In this document: positions 24,401 through 31,545 of the stretch, one piece after another
Numbering within the stretch: position 1 is the stretch's first letter
How the letters are laid out: the number at the start of each line of letters is the position of its first letter
NCBI RefSeq assembly: GCF_033807575.1
Contig: NC_084729.1
Location: 2,542,001 to 2,606,000 of the forward strand
Length of the DNA stretch: 64,000 nt
Direction: 5' to 3'
DNA from: Cydia pomonella
Taxonomy: Eukaryota > Arthropoda > Insecta > Lepidoptera > Tortricidae
Translations under genes and position numbers: made by a program
Notes under the pieces: model-generated
Seen by the model: the letters and a program-made list of their open reading frames with translations, nothing else
Database searches by the model: none
Told to the model about the DNA's origin: nothing

Positions 24401-24613
24401 GATGGAAATAGCAAAACTAAGAAATTGAAGAAGATACAGAAAGTAAAGAGTTACAAGCAATACGTGTTGAAATATTCGCCTTTACTGAGCAGTAATATAG
24501 CCAAGCCAGAAATCGATGTTACGCCAATGAAGAGGAAATATACGAAGATAGAGAAGTCACCATCGGACAAGCTAGTTCAGACTTCTATACAGAGTTTCTT
24601 TAAAGCGAAATAG
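6419..24613 (+). CDS. PHF7/G2E3/pineapple-eye-like PHD-RING zinc-finger protein, 13 coding exons
   Basis: Coding exons: 6419-6571, 8940-9041, 9391-9515, 10211-10347, 11046-11173, 13678-13784, 16749-16862, 17614-17753, 21208-21313, 21614-21669, 22156-22369, 23021-23138, 23582-24613 (TAG). All have GT...AG borders and matching phases; the total is 2532 nt, 843 aa. The start sits in a good context (AAAATGG). Residues ~20-140 form an extended PHD finger (CVFC, then CSYC, CSVAACRKQFHLPC and FCELH). Residues ~177-250 are a RING/PHD-like module (CVICYE, CCGRDAWLHRSCLQ, LKCPLC). Residues ~251-320 contain WELEQNAF, CKCPFGR and CLLCGSWGLHAGC, all hallmarks of the PHF7/G2E3 family. There is no HECT domain, unlike vertebrate G2E3. 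The tail (501-843) is acidic, then very lysine-rich, and ends in a PIP-box. PHF7 members read histone H3 and/or act as E3 ligases on chromatin; a nuclear role is inferred. Orthology among PHF7, G2E3 and pie is not resolved. Confidence 0.9.
6955..7165 (-). pseudogene. LINE reverse-transcriptase fragment in intron 1
   Basis: The minus frame reads VNKCIRKILSIFWPNWITNT ... KWHRIGHILMKP, the conserved C-terminal portion of many insect non-LTR ORF2 proteins (pattern NKCLRxILxIxWP ... WxWIGHxLRK). Only about 60 codons remain. Confidence 0.75.
7185..7345 (-). pseudogene. LINE ORF2 C-terminus (WNKLPEDVV type)
   Basis: The minus strand encodes WNKLPEDVVSAQNVNQFKNK followed by LDKH, the usual last residues of CR1/Jockey-like ORF2 proteins, then a 3' tail with ATT repeats at 7160-7180. 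Adjacent to another LINE fragment on the same strand. Confidence 0.7.
7687..7732. repeat. Poly-C tract
   Basis: An almost uninterrupted run of C from 7687 with a few T interruptions, in intron 1. It is prone to sequencing and length errors. Confidence 0.9.
7741..8062 (+). pseudogene. LINE ORF2 C-terminus with 3' UTR
   Basis: The plus strand encodes VFNQLPDELKMLDDVEFMHS ... LKKWLIKNEFYS, then a 3' UTR ending ACAATAAAGAATTATCTTAT with TCTTA repeats, the typical end of lepidopteran CR1/Jockey-like LINEs. Confidence 0.75.
8062..8225 (-). mobile_element. SINE-like family A copy
   Basis: Minus-oriented copy: T-rich end then CTACGTCGGTGGCAAACAAG. It is inserted directly at the 3' end of the LINE fragment 7741-8062, in intron 1 of the PHF7-like gene. 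Confidence 0.75.
8474..8582 (+). mobile_element. SINE-like family A, short 3' copy with long A tail
   Basis: Plus-oriented 3' part ending in GTAGTATAA followed by an uninterrupted A run to 8582. It is the cleanest poly(A)-like tail of the family here. Confidence 0.8.
9199..9234. repeat. Perfect 16-bp stem hairpin in intron 2
   Basis: GCAAAAACTTTCTAAC, loop AATC, then GTTAGAAAGTTTTTGC. No mismatch in the stem. Too short for a typical pre-miRNA, and no second copy seen. Confidence 0.75.
9588..10125 (-). mobile_element. tRNA-derived SINE family B, split by a long-TIR MITE
   Basis: The left piece (9588-9632) and right piece (10047-10125, with GGAATTCGAACTCGCGGC as reverse-complement box B) belong to one SINE interrupted by the element 9635-10046. 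In intron 3 of the PHF7-like gene. Confidence 0.75.
9635..10046. mobile_element. Long-TIR MITE family M1, copy 1
   Basis: A 412-bp nearly palindromic element. TIR AAAGAGAAATTGAAATAG pairs with CTATTTCAAATTCGTT. The inner part includes TAGATGGCGCCATTTTTT and its inverted partner. Inserted in a family B SINE in intron 3. Two more copies lie at 55677 and 63415. Confidence 0.85.
10379..10458. mobile_element. Short hairpin element M19, copy 1
   Basis: GGCCTGTCAGATATTCGC and GCGAATAACCGACAGGCC form an inverted pair. A second copy is at 45181-45262. It begins about 30 bp after the exon 4 donor (10347/10348). Confidence 0.7.
10800..10932 (-). repeat. Dispersed repeat M23, inverted copy
   Basis: CATTATGGTACCATCAAGCT, GACAGGAGGTGGTCATAG and AACTAATTGTGTTTGG are complements of the 52000 and 57890 copies. 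In intron 4. Confidence 0.6.
11204..11563 (+). mobile_element. SINE-like family A, near full length (about 360 bp)
   Basis: It starts GGACCCGGGTACGTCC, continues through GGTATGGGCATCG and GTTGTGTTCCTGCCGG, and ends GACGTAGTATT plus an A tail. It is inserted 30 bp downstream of the exon 5 donor (11173/11174) of the PHF7-like gene. A short open frame running from exon 5 into it is read-through only. Confidence 0.85.
11572..11960. mobile_element. Composite MITE pair M20 in intron 5
   Basis: The first part (11572-11725), with CAATCTCGTACCTTACTTAG and CTCGACTGGTAAGCTC, recurs at 51030-51205. The second part (11725-11960), with CGATACAAGTGCGAAAAATA and CCTATTCGCACATGTATCG as inverted arms, recurs inverted at 15662-15890. 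Confidence 0.7.
12077..12288. mobile_element. MITE M6 in intron 5
   Basis: GGGGTTGG ... GATGGCGCCATCATAGCTTG on the left pairs with CAAGCTATGATGGCGTCATC ... GTTGCTAACCCC on the right. About 212 bp. Confidence 0.8.
12608..12719. mobile_element. MITE M5 (TACTCTGTATCTTTA), copy 1
   Basis: ATACTCTGTATCTTTATA on the left, CCTAAAGATACAGAGTATA on the right; interior shortened relative to 23228-23467. Confidence 0.75.
12812..12905 (+). mobile_element. LINE 3' end (GCAATAAAGTTT family)
   Basis: GGTTGACTGGTAGAGAATGC, AAGTCCGCCTTTTGTAC and TGTGCAATAAAGTTTGG. The same end occurs at 17090, 21355 (inverted) and 45690 (inverted). Confidence 0.75.
13796..14185 (-). mobile_element. SINE family D with internal tRNA-like block
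   Basis: Starts TACCTGGGCGACCGAGCTTT. On the minus strand it contains a tRNA-like block (GGTCCAGCGGGTTATAACGC ... GTTATGGGTTCGAATCTCG). It ends CAAGAATTGCTCGTTTAAAG. Inserted just downstream of the exon 6 donor (13784/13785). Same family as 54296-54972. Confidence 0.7.
14357..14455 (+). mobile_element. SINE-like family A, 3' fragment
   Basis: Core TTGCCACCGACGTGGTATAA with a short A tail, in intron 6. Confidence 0.7.
14495..14650 (+). mobile_element. LINE 3' UTR fragment
   Basis: ATGTAATGTTTACCCAGGTA through GACTTGTAAAAGAGCCCTTG to TTTTGAATTTGAAT. Nearly identical to 53972-54120. Its inverted 3' end also occurs at about 10150-10172 and 42893-42930 (GCAAATAGGCCACAAG). Confidence 0.75.
15420..15665 (+). 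pseudogene. LINE ORF2 C-terminus with a C2H2 zinc finger
   Basis: The plus strand encodes FCSTIHNGIKAFENNRL ... KRQLWKERLKHS ... YCHACNRVFKTKFGLASHIR and AH. A Trp/Phe-rich helix followed by a single C-x2-C ... H-x3-H finger is the typical C-terminus of one insect LINE group. Only about 75 codons remain, so it is not a host zinc-finger gene. Confidence 0.65.
15662..15890. mobile_element. MITE M20b, second copy
   Basis: Arms GTACGATACATGTGCGAAT and TTTTTCGCACTTGTATCGTA. A GGGAGA-rich expansion (about 15798-15825) interrupts the GACCGAAGGGAG core. It follows directly on a LINE zinc-finger fragment. Confidence 0.75.
16008..16194 (-). mobile_element. tRNA-derived SINE family B
   Basis: Minus copy containing GGATTTGAACCCGGAACC (complement of a pol III box B) and the tail part GGACATTATTACACAAATTG. 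It is followed head to tail by a second copy. Confidence 0.8.
16196..16437 (-). mobile_element. tRNA-derived SINE family B, second tandem copy
   Basis: Minus copy, more complete at the tRNA-like end (GCAGGGTCACTACCCACTAG and GGATTCGCACCCAGGACC). It immediately follows the 16008 copy in the same orientation, in intron 6. Confidence 0.8.
16466..16669. mobile_element. hAT-type MITE with perfect 8-bp target duplication
   Basis: Ends CAGGGATCGGAAACCGG and CCGGTTCCGATCCCTG (imperfect TIR). Flanked by GTTGAATG on both sides (16458-16465 and 16670-16677). An 8-bp duplication and CAGGG termini indicate the hAT superfamily. Length 204 bp, in intron 6. Confidence 0.9.
17088..17166 (+). mobile_element. 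LINE 3' end (GCAATAAAGTTT family)
   Basis: GGTTGACTGGTAGAGAATGC to GTGCAATAAAGTTT, in intron 7. Confidence 0.75.
17350..17587 (+). mobile_element. tRNA-derived SINE family B abutting exon 8
   Basis: Plus copy from GGGTAGTGATCCTGCC through box-B-like GGGTTCAAATCC to AATAATGTCCTATAATATTA. It ends about 25 bp before the exon 8 acceptor (AG at 17612-17613), so it supplies much of the sequence where the branch point of intron 7 should lie. Confidence 0.8.
17614..20987 (+). repeat. 151/152-bp minisatellite made of PHF7-like exon 8 plus its splice donor, about 22 copies
   Basis: Donor motif GTAACG recurs 22 times from 17754 to 20927, in steps of 151 with two steps of 152. The first copy is the true exon 8 (17614-17753). 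Every later unit is 28 nt of intron (GTAACG ... CACATACAG) followed by a 123-nt exon piece lacking the exon's first 18 nt. The 152-bp steps come from two units (around 19755 and 20359) that keep TGCGGCAG, as in the original exon, where the others have GAGGCAG. The array ends in a partial unit that diverges after ~20985. GC is very high. The 151-bp unit has no stop in any minus frame, so all three antisense frames stay open for ~3.4 kb; these are artefacts of the repeat. Confidence 0.96.
21350..21450 (-). mobile_element. LINE 3' end (GCAATAAAGTTT family), inverted
   Basis: Reverse complement of the family end: TTTATTGCACAAAAG, AAAGGCGGACTTAATGCC and GGCATTCTCTACCAGCC. In intron 9. Confidence 0.75.
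21751..21920. repeat. 40-bp minisatellite in intron 10 of the PHF7-like gene
   Basis: CCCATCTGT recurs with exact 40-bp spacing near 21751, 21791, 21831, 21871 and 21911 (slightly varied at 21831 and 21911). Each is followed by a GGGCACAAATG-type core. This gives four units and a fraction, about 85-95% alike. It is independent of the exon 8 array. Confidence 0.85.
22601..22964 (-). mobile_element. SINE-like family A, near full length
   Basis: T run at 22601, then ATACTACATCGGTGGCAAAC. It ends at 22919-22964 in a palindrome (GACGTAGTTTAAGGACGT and its complement around CCGGG), suggesting an inverted duplication of the family's 5' end. It lies in intron 11. Confidence 0.8.
23228..23467. mobile_element. 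MITE M5, copy 2
   Basis: ATACTCTGTATCTTTAGGTA and TACCTAAAGATACAGAGT frame about 240 bp in intron 12 of the PHF7-like gene. Confidence 0.8.
23582..24613 (+). CDS. Last coding exon of the PHF7-like gene: acidic and lysine-rich tail with C-terminal PIP-box
   Basis: This 1032-nt exon encodes residues 501-843. The first ~110 codons are rich in Glu, Asp, Asn and Ser (low complexity). The segment from about residue 690 to 800 is dominated by Lys/Arg runs such as KKCKKRKLEMKEEVRKKRKK, which look like nuclear localisation or nucleic-acid-binding tracts. The protein ends QTSIQSFFKAK: Gln-x-x-Ile-x-x-Phe-Phe followed by Lys matches the PCNA-interacting PIP-box consensus. Codon use is AT-rich, unlike the GC-rich zinc-finger exons 3, 5, 8 and 11. 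Confidence 0.85.
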   Translation, partial: AVKEFMEPTLNTNKEVQENTEEKSMEVDEENDKKEHERDRDNLGEEKSDIVDGNSSDKENNINQNNGNDNVKSDDESSSSTFQLAPEFIADSDDGLPIIDTPKKLKMVDIKQDSIEISKKDEIVNVDVMQVDSGRENEFVKNLDLKGPVKNKMFSFKFSPLDKEPLKTDVDMDVESFKDRYLNEIDRDKCVKKNERKKEVDSTDKKCKKRKLEMKEEVRKKRKKDSKKRKKIKLKIKAIDPEKAGKKRTKKIKKIKEHKKIIRDNVSIKIRLKDGNSKTKKLKKIQKVKSYKQYVLKYSPLLSSNIAKPEIDVTPMKRKYTKIEKSPSDKLVQTSIQSFFKAK

Positions 24614-24850
24614 ACTCCGACTACGCTAAGTTTGCAGTGATTTGGCAGTGACAATGTCATATGGTTTGTACGCCTTTATGCCTGAGGACCCGCAAGAAAT
24701 CGCCTTTTCAGTCCTCATTTTCCCCTGTGGATGTTAACATTATTGAAAATATTTTGATACAATTTGTTGTATATCAACCACAGCTAGAATAGCATAAGAT
24801 TAGAAGCATTTTTTTTATGAAATCTGTTTTTTGCTCCTAATTTATATAAT

Positions 24851-24856
24851 AATAAA
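24851..24856 (+). terminator. Likely polyadenylation signal of the PHF7-like gene
   Basis: AATAAA lies about 240 bp after the stop codon at 24613, in an A-rich stretch with no closer match. It would give a 3' UTR of roughly 260 nt. Confidence 0.5.
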
Positions 24857-25082
24857 AAAAAACGAAAAAAAGTCAAACTTCCCCTACGTCATAGCTATGG
24901 TTATCATACATCAAATCAAATTATTTGTAAATATTTTCAAGAATGTGAATATCCAGAGAGGAAAATGGGGACTACGTTTTTTATAGAGAATTGGCCGTCC
25001 TCTTTCCCTTAAATACCGACAACTTGCTTACATTAAGGCAATTCCTCTGCTCTTATGAAATTGTTGAAGAAGTTTCCATCAA

Positions 25083-25392
25083 CCGCGCGTTGTACCGGGA
25101 TTTTGCCACGGCTCATGGGCGCCTGGGGTCCGTTTGGCAACCTTGAATTGGCGTAGGCACTAGTTTTTACGAAAACGTCTGGTGACCTTCCAACCCAAAG
25201 CGTAAACTAGGCCTTATTGGGATTAGTCCGGTTTCCTTACGTTGTTTTCCTTTATCGAAAAGCGACTGGTAAATATCGAATGATATTTCGTACATCCGAA
25301 AAACTCATTGGTACGAGCCGGGGTTTGAACCTGCGACCTCCGGATTGCAAGTCACACGCTCTCACCGCTAGGACACCAGCGCTTCCAAGACG
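25083..25392 (-). mobile_element. tRNA-derived SINE family C (tail type 1)
   Basis: Minus copy. The right end has a tRNA-like head (GGGTTTGAACCTGCGACC as complement of box B; GCTAGGACACCAGCGC). The body has GGCCTTATTGGGATTAGTCC and the far end GCCACGGCTCATGGGCGCC. Same tail as the 48652 copy. Confidence 0.75.
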
Positions 25393-25699
25393 TTTTCTAG
25401 AATTTTTACAAATATATTTGTATACCAATATTGTCTCCCAATATTCAAAAAATCACCTATGTGCCTAGATATATTATACAATTACACAATTTTAAATATA
25501 CAACACAATAGTGTGTAGTTTTTATTGACATTTTAATTAACTAGTTCTAACATGATATCTGATGTGAGTTGTGATTCTCATATATCAATGTGGTAAAGAC
25601 CGTCTATAAGGGAAGACCGTCTACAGGCTCTTTCGTCGCCGTTAACGCTTGTGTTTGTACACATACCATACCACAGAATACATAATAGTACTACTGTAC

Positions 25700-25930
25700 A
25701 GAAATGACACTTCCTACATAACCGAACTTTGACAGCGATTCAGGGTCGAATCATGTTGTCTCTTTCTACTGTATGGCCCTTTTGGCTATTTAGGGTTGTC
25801 AAAATTCAAGTCATTATCTTATGTGGTTGTGCACGCAAAAGAACGTCAAGTTGTGCCAACTCTAATGTAATGCTGAGCCGAATGGAGCCGAGAATGCCCG
25901 AAAGGATCAGTGTCGCTGTCGCCCCATACC
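25700..25930 (+). repeat. Dispersed repeat M21, copy 1
   Basis: CCGAACTTTGACAGCGATTC, TTTAGGGTTGTCAAAATTC and ATGCTGAGCCGAATGGAGCC. Matches 50562-50790 at roughly 80% by eye. Confidence 0.65.
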
Positions 25931-26069
25931 ATACATACAGTGTCCTACCATACTCCACTGCAGAAGGTGGGTAGAGCAGGAGTAAAGCACTTCCTTTCCG
26001 ACTGTATCCAAGCGACGTATGTATGTATACGAGAGTTGTTCTATGACGGACTTACTAGCAATACATTTT

Positions 26070-26493
26070 ATACACGGTGTAACAAGGGGAAACCGAAAGA
26101 TTATAACAGTGTATTCCTGGTCCCATTTAGAGACTATAATGTCATATAGAATTGTTTCGATTTAGTTTCAGAGTTAATACCAATTAATAAAAATCTTATT
26201 GTAACTTACTGCAAAATGCGTTTTTGATGGCGATGACGCCATTATAGGGCGTAGTTTAAATATCCTTATTGATAGATGTCAAAAAGTGTCATAACTAGGT
26301 TTTTATAAAAATAAATCGTAAAAATTCATTTTCAGTGCTAGTTTTACCATAACGTTAATTTTTTATGTACAAATTCAAAAAAAAATAAAAAAAAATTTTT
26401 CGGTGAAATATACTTATACTCATATTTTTTCTTCTTTTGGCCTCAGAAGTGCGTGGTTATAATCTTTCGGGTTCCTCGTGTTACACCATGTAT
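26070..26493. mobile_element. MITE M22 (TACACGGTGTAACA), copy 1
   Basis: TACACGGTGTAACAAGGGGA and AACCGAAAGATTATAAC on the left; GTTATAATCTTTCGGGTTCC and CGTGTTACACCATGTA on the right. About 424 bp. A solo end lies near 15968-16000. Confidence 0.8.
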
Positions 26494-26836
26494 GTCGGTC
26501 TTCTCCACATCGATCTTAGCCCATTTTTTGATGATGACTTAAAATATCCAAAACTATATTAAGCTAAGTTAGATTTGAAAAATAAGTAGTTAGTATTACA
26601 GTGTATCTTAATTTTTTATATATTTTGAGTATGCCTAATTATAAGATATTTATATGGTTGTTAATGTGTTCCATCTTCATGAATATGGATATAAGTGTAT
26701 TATGGTTAAAACTATTAAATTTTCTTTTGAACCAATTATATAGAATATTGCATGCTTGTTTTTTCATATACATATTTTAACAATTAACTTTTGAAGGTGC
26801 CTTTTTAAGCAAGAAAATTTTGGGATATTGTGTATT

Positions 26837-26930
26837 TCGTGTCGTCCACGATGACGCACAGATTTGTCAAATCTAACCTTTAATAATATTACATTACGAC
26901 TCACGCCACGCGTCGTGAATGACACGATCT
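26837..26930. mobile_element. MITE M9 (CGTGTCGTCCACGA), copy 1
   Basis: Arms TCGTGTCGTCCACGATGACG and CGTCGTGAATGACACGA, with TTTGTCAAATCTAACC internally. Confidence 0.8.
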
Positions 26931-27291
26931 ATTGTTAGACATCTTTAGTTTATTTAAATACTACGAATACACTGGTTACGATTACCTAGTTTGCTTCTAG
27001 AAGTCTCTATTTACTCTAAATTCAACTTTAACCCCTCAATATACGGAAGGTGGAGATAAGGAATGGAATCTCCATATACCAAAAAGTGTCATCAAAAACC
27101 TTAAATAGGTGGCGCTACAATACCTAGAATACTAGAAAAAAAAAACAAATCATAGACAGCGCACTTCACTCCGTCAATAACGCCTAGGTTCTTAGCTACT
27201 CTAGCGCTACTCTGGGAGATTTGGAACTATTATTTATGGACACTTTTGCATAAGTTCTGCCTATGGAGATTGCGTTCCTTAACTCTACCTC

Positions 27292-27601
27292 AATAGGGAA
27301 TATTACACGAAACTGCGTAGGGGGCGCCACTACCACTATCTGATCTACCGCGAAACAAGAAAATCTAAAGTTATCTAACCTCTCTATCACTCTTGCTTAT
27401 TCGAGCGACGAAGATGCAGATAACTAAATTTCGCGTTTCCCGATAGGCCTTTTGTAAACAAATTGCCTTGAGGCATCAATGTTATATTTTATTATCTGTG
27501 AAAACTTGTCAAAAGGCACAGTATGTATAAGCTATCTATGGTGTACGAGAGGTGCTAGTGCTGCACTCTGGCGCCAGAACATTGCAGTAATACTCCCTAT
27601 T
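27292..27601. mobile_element. MITE M11 (AATAGGGAATATTAC), copy 1
   Basis: AATAGGGAATATTACACG on the left and GCAGTAATACTCCCTATT on the right; internal GGGGGCGCCACTACCACT and GTGCTGCACTCTGGCGCC. Inverted relative to 47822-48168. Confidence 0.8.
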
Positions 27602-28079
27602 CAACATTTTAAAAACTTAATTTTTAGGCGTTTTTGGTTTGTATGTCTTTTTTCAAATATGAAATGCTTATGCCGCATATATTTCTATACTATCGCGACG
27701 TAAGCAGTTGAGGAGTTAACACTTAAAGTATACAAGAATGAATAGAATAAAACTTTTCAAATAATAACAAGATTTTTAAATATACTCCCGGCTTCCCAAA
27801 GGTAATCTTTCATCATATCAAAGTTAGATTAATTAAGAAGTGTAAAATCTAAGACAATTTCGTGTTTAGAATTTGACCGGTAAACGAGATGGCGCTGTGC
27901 AACTCCATTAGATCCATGACTTCCATGAGCTCTATACATTTTGCAATAAATTTGATTGTCAAAAGTTGACGTTTGACAATACAATCACCGATTAATTATT
28001 ACAGGCCTTGTATTTAAACAACATTCAAACTTCCACCGAAAATTGGTTTGAACGAGATCTAGTAAGTAGTTTTTTAATA

Positions 28080-28300
28080 CGTCATAAATGGTACGGAACC
28101 CTTCATGGGCGAGTCCGACTCGCACTTGGTCGCTTTTATTTTCTAATTACCAGAGGGCTTATCACGAAACTAAAAATTTCGTGTGTGCCTCTATTACTCT
28201 TGCCTACCTGTCTCTATCCTCCATACTCTTGCCCATTCGAGCGAAAGAGAGGCAGATAACGAAATTTAAATTTTCGCCGTGGGCCTTCAGGAACCCGCTG
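28080..28300 (-). mobile_element. Inverted copy of the 45945 repeat with an inner MITE
   Basis: GGTACGGAACCCTTCATGGG and CGAGTCCGACTCGCACTTGG match the 45945 family inverted. The remainder (28140-28290), with AATTTCGTGTGTGCC and GGCAGATAACGAAATTT, belongs to the same group as 27292-27601. Confidence 0.5.
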
Positions 28301-28711
28301 TCTTACCAAAAAAAAATGTTTCTTGAGTTTTACAATTGCACATTTACGAAAAAAAATATCATTTTTTAATTTATTTAATAAACCATTAATTTTGTAAAAT
28401 TAATGGTAGTTGTTTTGAATGGTAATACCTCATTAGTATGTAGTCCTTAGTGTTGCTATAAATAAGAAAAAACTACTATTTTGTAATTTGCTGTAGTAAA
28501 TATTGTGTTTTTTTAAAGCTTTTCCTTTACTTACCGATACCAGTACTGTGGTAAATCGTGTCGTTGCTATTGGTACTTTTCAATCCATCCGGTTAGATAC
28601 CATAATTATCGTTGATCATTGAAATAAAATAATTGCAAAGGGCAGTAAATTACTTTCATTTAAGTCTGGCAAACACATGTCCGTTAGTAATAACCAGGAA
28701 AATTATACTCA

Positions 28712-28925
28712 TTTTGACGACCGGTCTGGCCTATGCCTATGAAGCCGATGTCCTGGGTTCGAATCCCGATAAAGTCATTTATATTTCAGATATTTGATCC
28801 TGAGTCATGTATGTTTTCTATGTATTTAAGTATTTATATATTATATACATCTTTGGCTGAGTACGCACAACACAAGCCTTCTTGGCTTACCGTGGGACTT
28901 AATCAATTTCTGCAAGAATAATAAT
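28712..28925 (+). mobile_element. tRNA-derived SINE family B
   Basis: Plus copy: GACCGGTCTGGCC, TGGGTTCGAATCCCG (a good box B), and CGTGGGACTTAATCAATTTC at the 3' part. A family C SINE follows in opposite orientation. Confidence 0.8.
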
Positions 28926-28929
28926 AATT

Positions 28930-29225
28930 CAGCCTATATACGGCCCACTGCTGGGCACAGGCCTCCTCTCATGTGCGAGAGGGCTCGGTCTATAGTCCCC
29001 ACGCTAGCCCAATGCGGATTGGGGACTTCACATACACCTTTGAATTTCTTCGCAGATGTATGCAGGTTTCCTCACGATGTTTTTCTTCACCGAAAAGCTA
29101 GTGGTAAATATCAAATGATATTTCGTACATAAGTTCTGAAAAACTCATTGGTACGAGCCAGGATTTGAACCCGCGACCTCCGGATTGAAAGTCGGACGCC
29201 ATATCCACTCTGCCACCACCGCTTA
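28930..29225 (-). mobile_element. tRNA-derived SINE family C (tail type 2)
   Basis: Minus copy with tRNA-like head (GGATTTGAACCCGCGACCTC; CCACTCTGCCACCACCGC) and a 3' tail ending in the complement of CCTGTGCCCAGCAGTGGG, a LINE-like tail. A nearly identical head but a different tail from the 25083 and 48652 copies. Confidence 0.8.
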
Positions 29226-30519
29226 TATATGTAGTATATGAATAAATTAAAACTAATAAAATACATATTTAAAAATAAATAAATACTTACCATCAGTAAA
29301 ATTTTCCCATTTCAAACTTTAAGATCAAGACAACAGATCAGACGGATAAATAAAAAAAGATAAGAAAATATTCTAAACATCAACAGTGTGACTCAACGTT
29401 TACTTCGTAGTTCGTACAGAAGCCCAGCCTTACCGTGAACCCCTTCTTGCGATCGTTCTATCCTCCGTCTATTTTGCCTATAATATGGTTGCACATTTGT
29501 GACCGCGGTCGTCAAAACGTCCCACTTTATCGCTTGTCATAAGGACGAGATTTGCTTGTATCTTTATACGAATAATCTAACATGGCGTCATACTCACATT
29601 TGAGTGAGTAAGAGGCAGATAAAGTTTGTCGATTTTTCTAAGTTGGCGGTAGCCCCAGTGCATTCACAACCCGAACTAGCAAAATTATCGCGGTACTACT
29701 ACTACACCATGCATTCTTCGTATTATACTAACTAACCGAGCGAGCGAGCTTCAAGCTCTACGTTTCAGTTTAGACAAAAATATCTGCTCGGCTGTTTTCC
29801 TCTCCAAGTGATATTTCTCAACTGTTTCTCGTGAAATTTTGTATCATATTCGATTATGTATCTACATTTATAAATTTAAGCTCATTTAAGCTATGCAAAA
29901 AAGGATTCGTTCTTGTTAATACTATTAAAAAAAAAATTGATCACTAAATGTATATGTGTATTGGCGTGTTTATAAATCAGGTATAGATTTAATGAAATAC
30001 AATTCCAATACGACCAACAAATTAGAAACACAATAGCTTTTTCCCGTGAAATTAATTGTAGTAGTTTTAGTAGTTTTTTTTAAAGGAGTATGGTAACACA
30101 GCGTCTTTGTTTGTTTACTCCTACCCAAACGAAAACAAGCTCGCTCCGATTTCAGTTATTTTTACACTTTCTAGCGATAACTATCTTATAAAATAGAAGT
30201 AGTTATTTTTGAAATCAATTTGTACGTTTGTAGTTTTTAACTAGTTAACTAGAGTTATTTATGAATTACTAGTGATTTTAAACATAAAAAGTCAAATTTT
30301 CTTTGTTCAAATAAATTCAAAGTGCTTCAAGCTGAGCGACGTTGCCGTTCCGCCATACAAGTTTTGGGACAACGAAAAGTAATACTTGCGTTGATATTTT
30401 GATGTTTTTTCTTGTTGGCCAGATACTTTAACATTATTTTTGTGGAATTAACAATAAGTTATGATCAAGTGTCTTGAAATGTGTAAATCTGAACGTTCTC
30501 AAATTTCTGATGCAATAAC

Positions 30520-30900
30520 CATTTGGCAACAGCGCACGGAATCGGATTGATACCAGCCATCTAGATGTATTAGCAAAGCTCACGAAATTGTGACTTCTCC
30601 ACATAAATCTTCAGTTCATGAGGTGAGTTGATAATGTAAGCCTATTTTAAACTTATTTATTTTTTATTATTTAGTATATTTCGATTAAAAGTATGTGAAA
30701 TGTCAATTTTTGATTTTCCCGCCGAGTGACGTAATTTGGCTAGCCATCCTCCATCTTTTTTTGGACAGCCAGTCATCTGTCAAGCGTTCAGTCTTATTCA
30801 TCCGAGGTGGAAACAGAAAAATTATCCGCTCATAGGGTGTTTTAAACGCGAAAAATTATCACGGAGGCATCCGGGTAAGTGGAAAATTGTCATTTCCCAT
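30520..30900 (+). promoter_or_regulatory. Possible orphan promoter or non-coding first exon
   Basis: A repeat-poor stretch with donor-like GAG/GTGAGT (30621) and CGG/GTAAGT (30872), a GAGTGACGTAATTT box near 30724 and the string GCCATCCTCCATC near 30743, which resembles YY1-type promoter motifs. No coding continuation is visible. Suggestive only. Confidence 0.2.
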
Positions 30901-31545
30901 AATTATTTCTATCATTTTCATTGTGTTTTGTTCGAAAACTGTCTTTGTTCGGAACCTAACCTAAATGGGGTCTTACAACCGTAAGGACTCGTTTTTTGGG
31001 TCAACCAGTGTCGTCTTCGTCAGTAATTCAGTGTTTACTTGGATAAATTTGCATAATCGTCACTCAGAGCTCCTTTTACGTAGGTGAAATCTGTTGAACT
31101 GCCTGCCTTCGATGTAGGTAGAAAGTCGCGCGTAGTAACAAGTTGTTCAGATTTCTGATGATTTCGAGAATTTTCTATGAGGCTGTATTAATAGATATAA
31201 CTTTTCTTATAATAACGTAGGAATATTTTGAGTAAATTTCTAAAAATATCCAATCCAAATTTTTAGAGAACTTGTTCAAGCCTGTCTGAGGAATTTGCTC
31301 AATAATTTATCATCTGTAGGGTAGGTACCTATTAGTCATAGGTGTAATATGAATACCCAAAGTTTCGAGGATGTTTTTTTTTTTCAACAATTTAATATAC
31401 TTAACATTTTCAGTCATGTCACATATTTAGTATGGTATAATACAGCATCTAAATTCCTAAGTTTCTAGAATTGGCTCTTGCAATAGCGAATTTTCAGGTT
31501 AAAAGAGAAACAATACTGACAATCCGTTTGGTAGTTACTTACATA

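Larger units (their letters stand above)
24857..31545. other. Intergenic, AT-rich, mobile-element remnants only
   Basis: Between the PHF7-like gene and the M2 copy at 31546, listed elements are at 25083-25392, 25700-25930, 26070-26493, 26837-26930, 27292-27601, 28080-28300 and 28712-29225. The rest (26500-26830, 26940-27290, 27610-28080, 29230-31545) shows no coding pattern longer than chance. A short match CAAAACGTCCCACTTTATCG at about 29513 recurs at 55363. Confidence 0.6.

Noticed and set aside
23770..24414. Minus-strand 214-codon frame rich in Phe, Leu and Ser
   Set aside because: It is the antisense of the Lys/Glu-rich last exon; AAA/GAA codons give TTT/TTC on the other strand.
29111..29293. 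tRNA genes at box-B motifs (also 16380, 17395, 28755, 49998, 54430)
   Set aside because: They have TTCGAATCC-like boxes but continue into SINE bodies and tails. I could not draw a complete cloverleaf with an intact acceptor stem.
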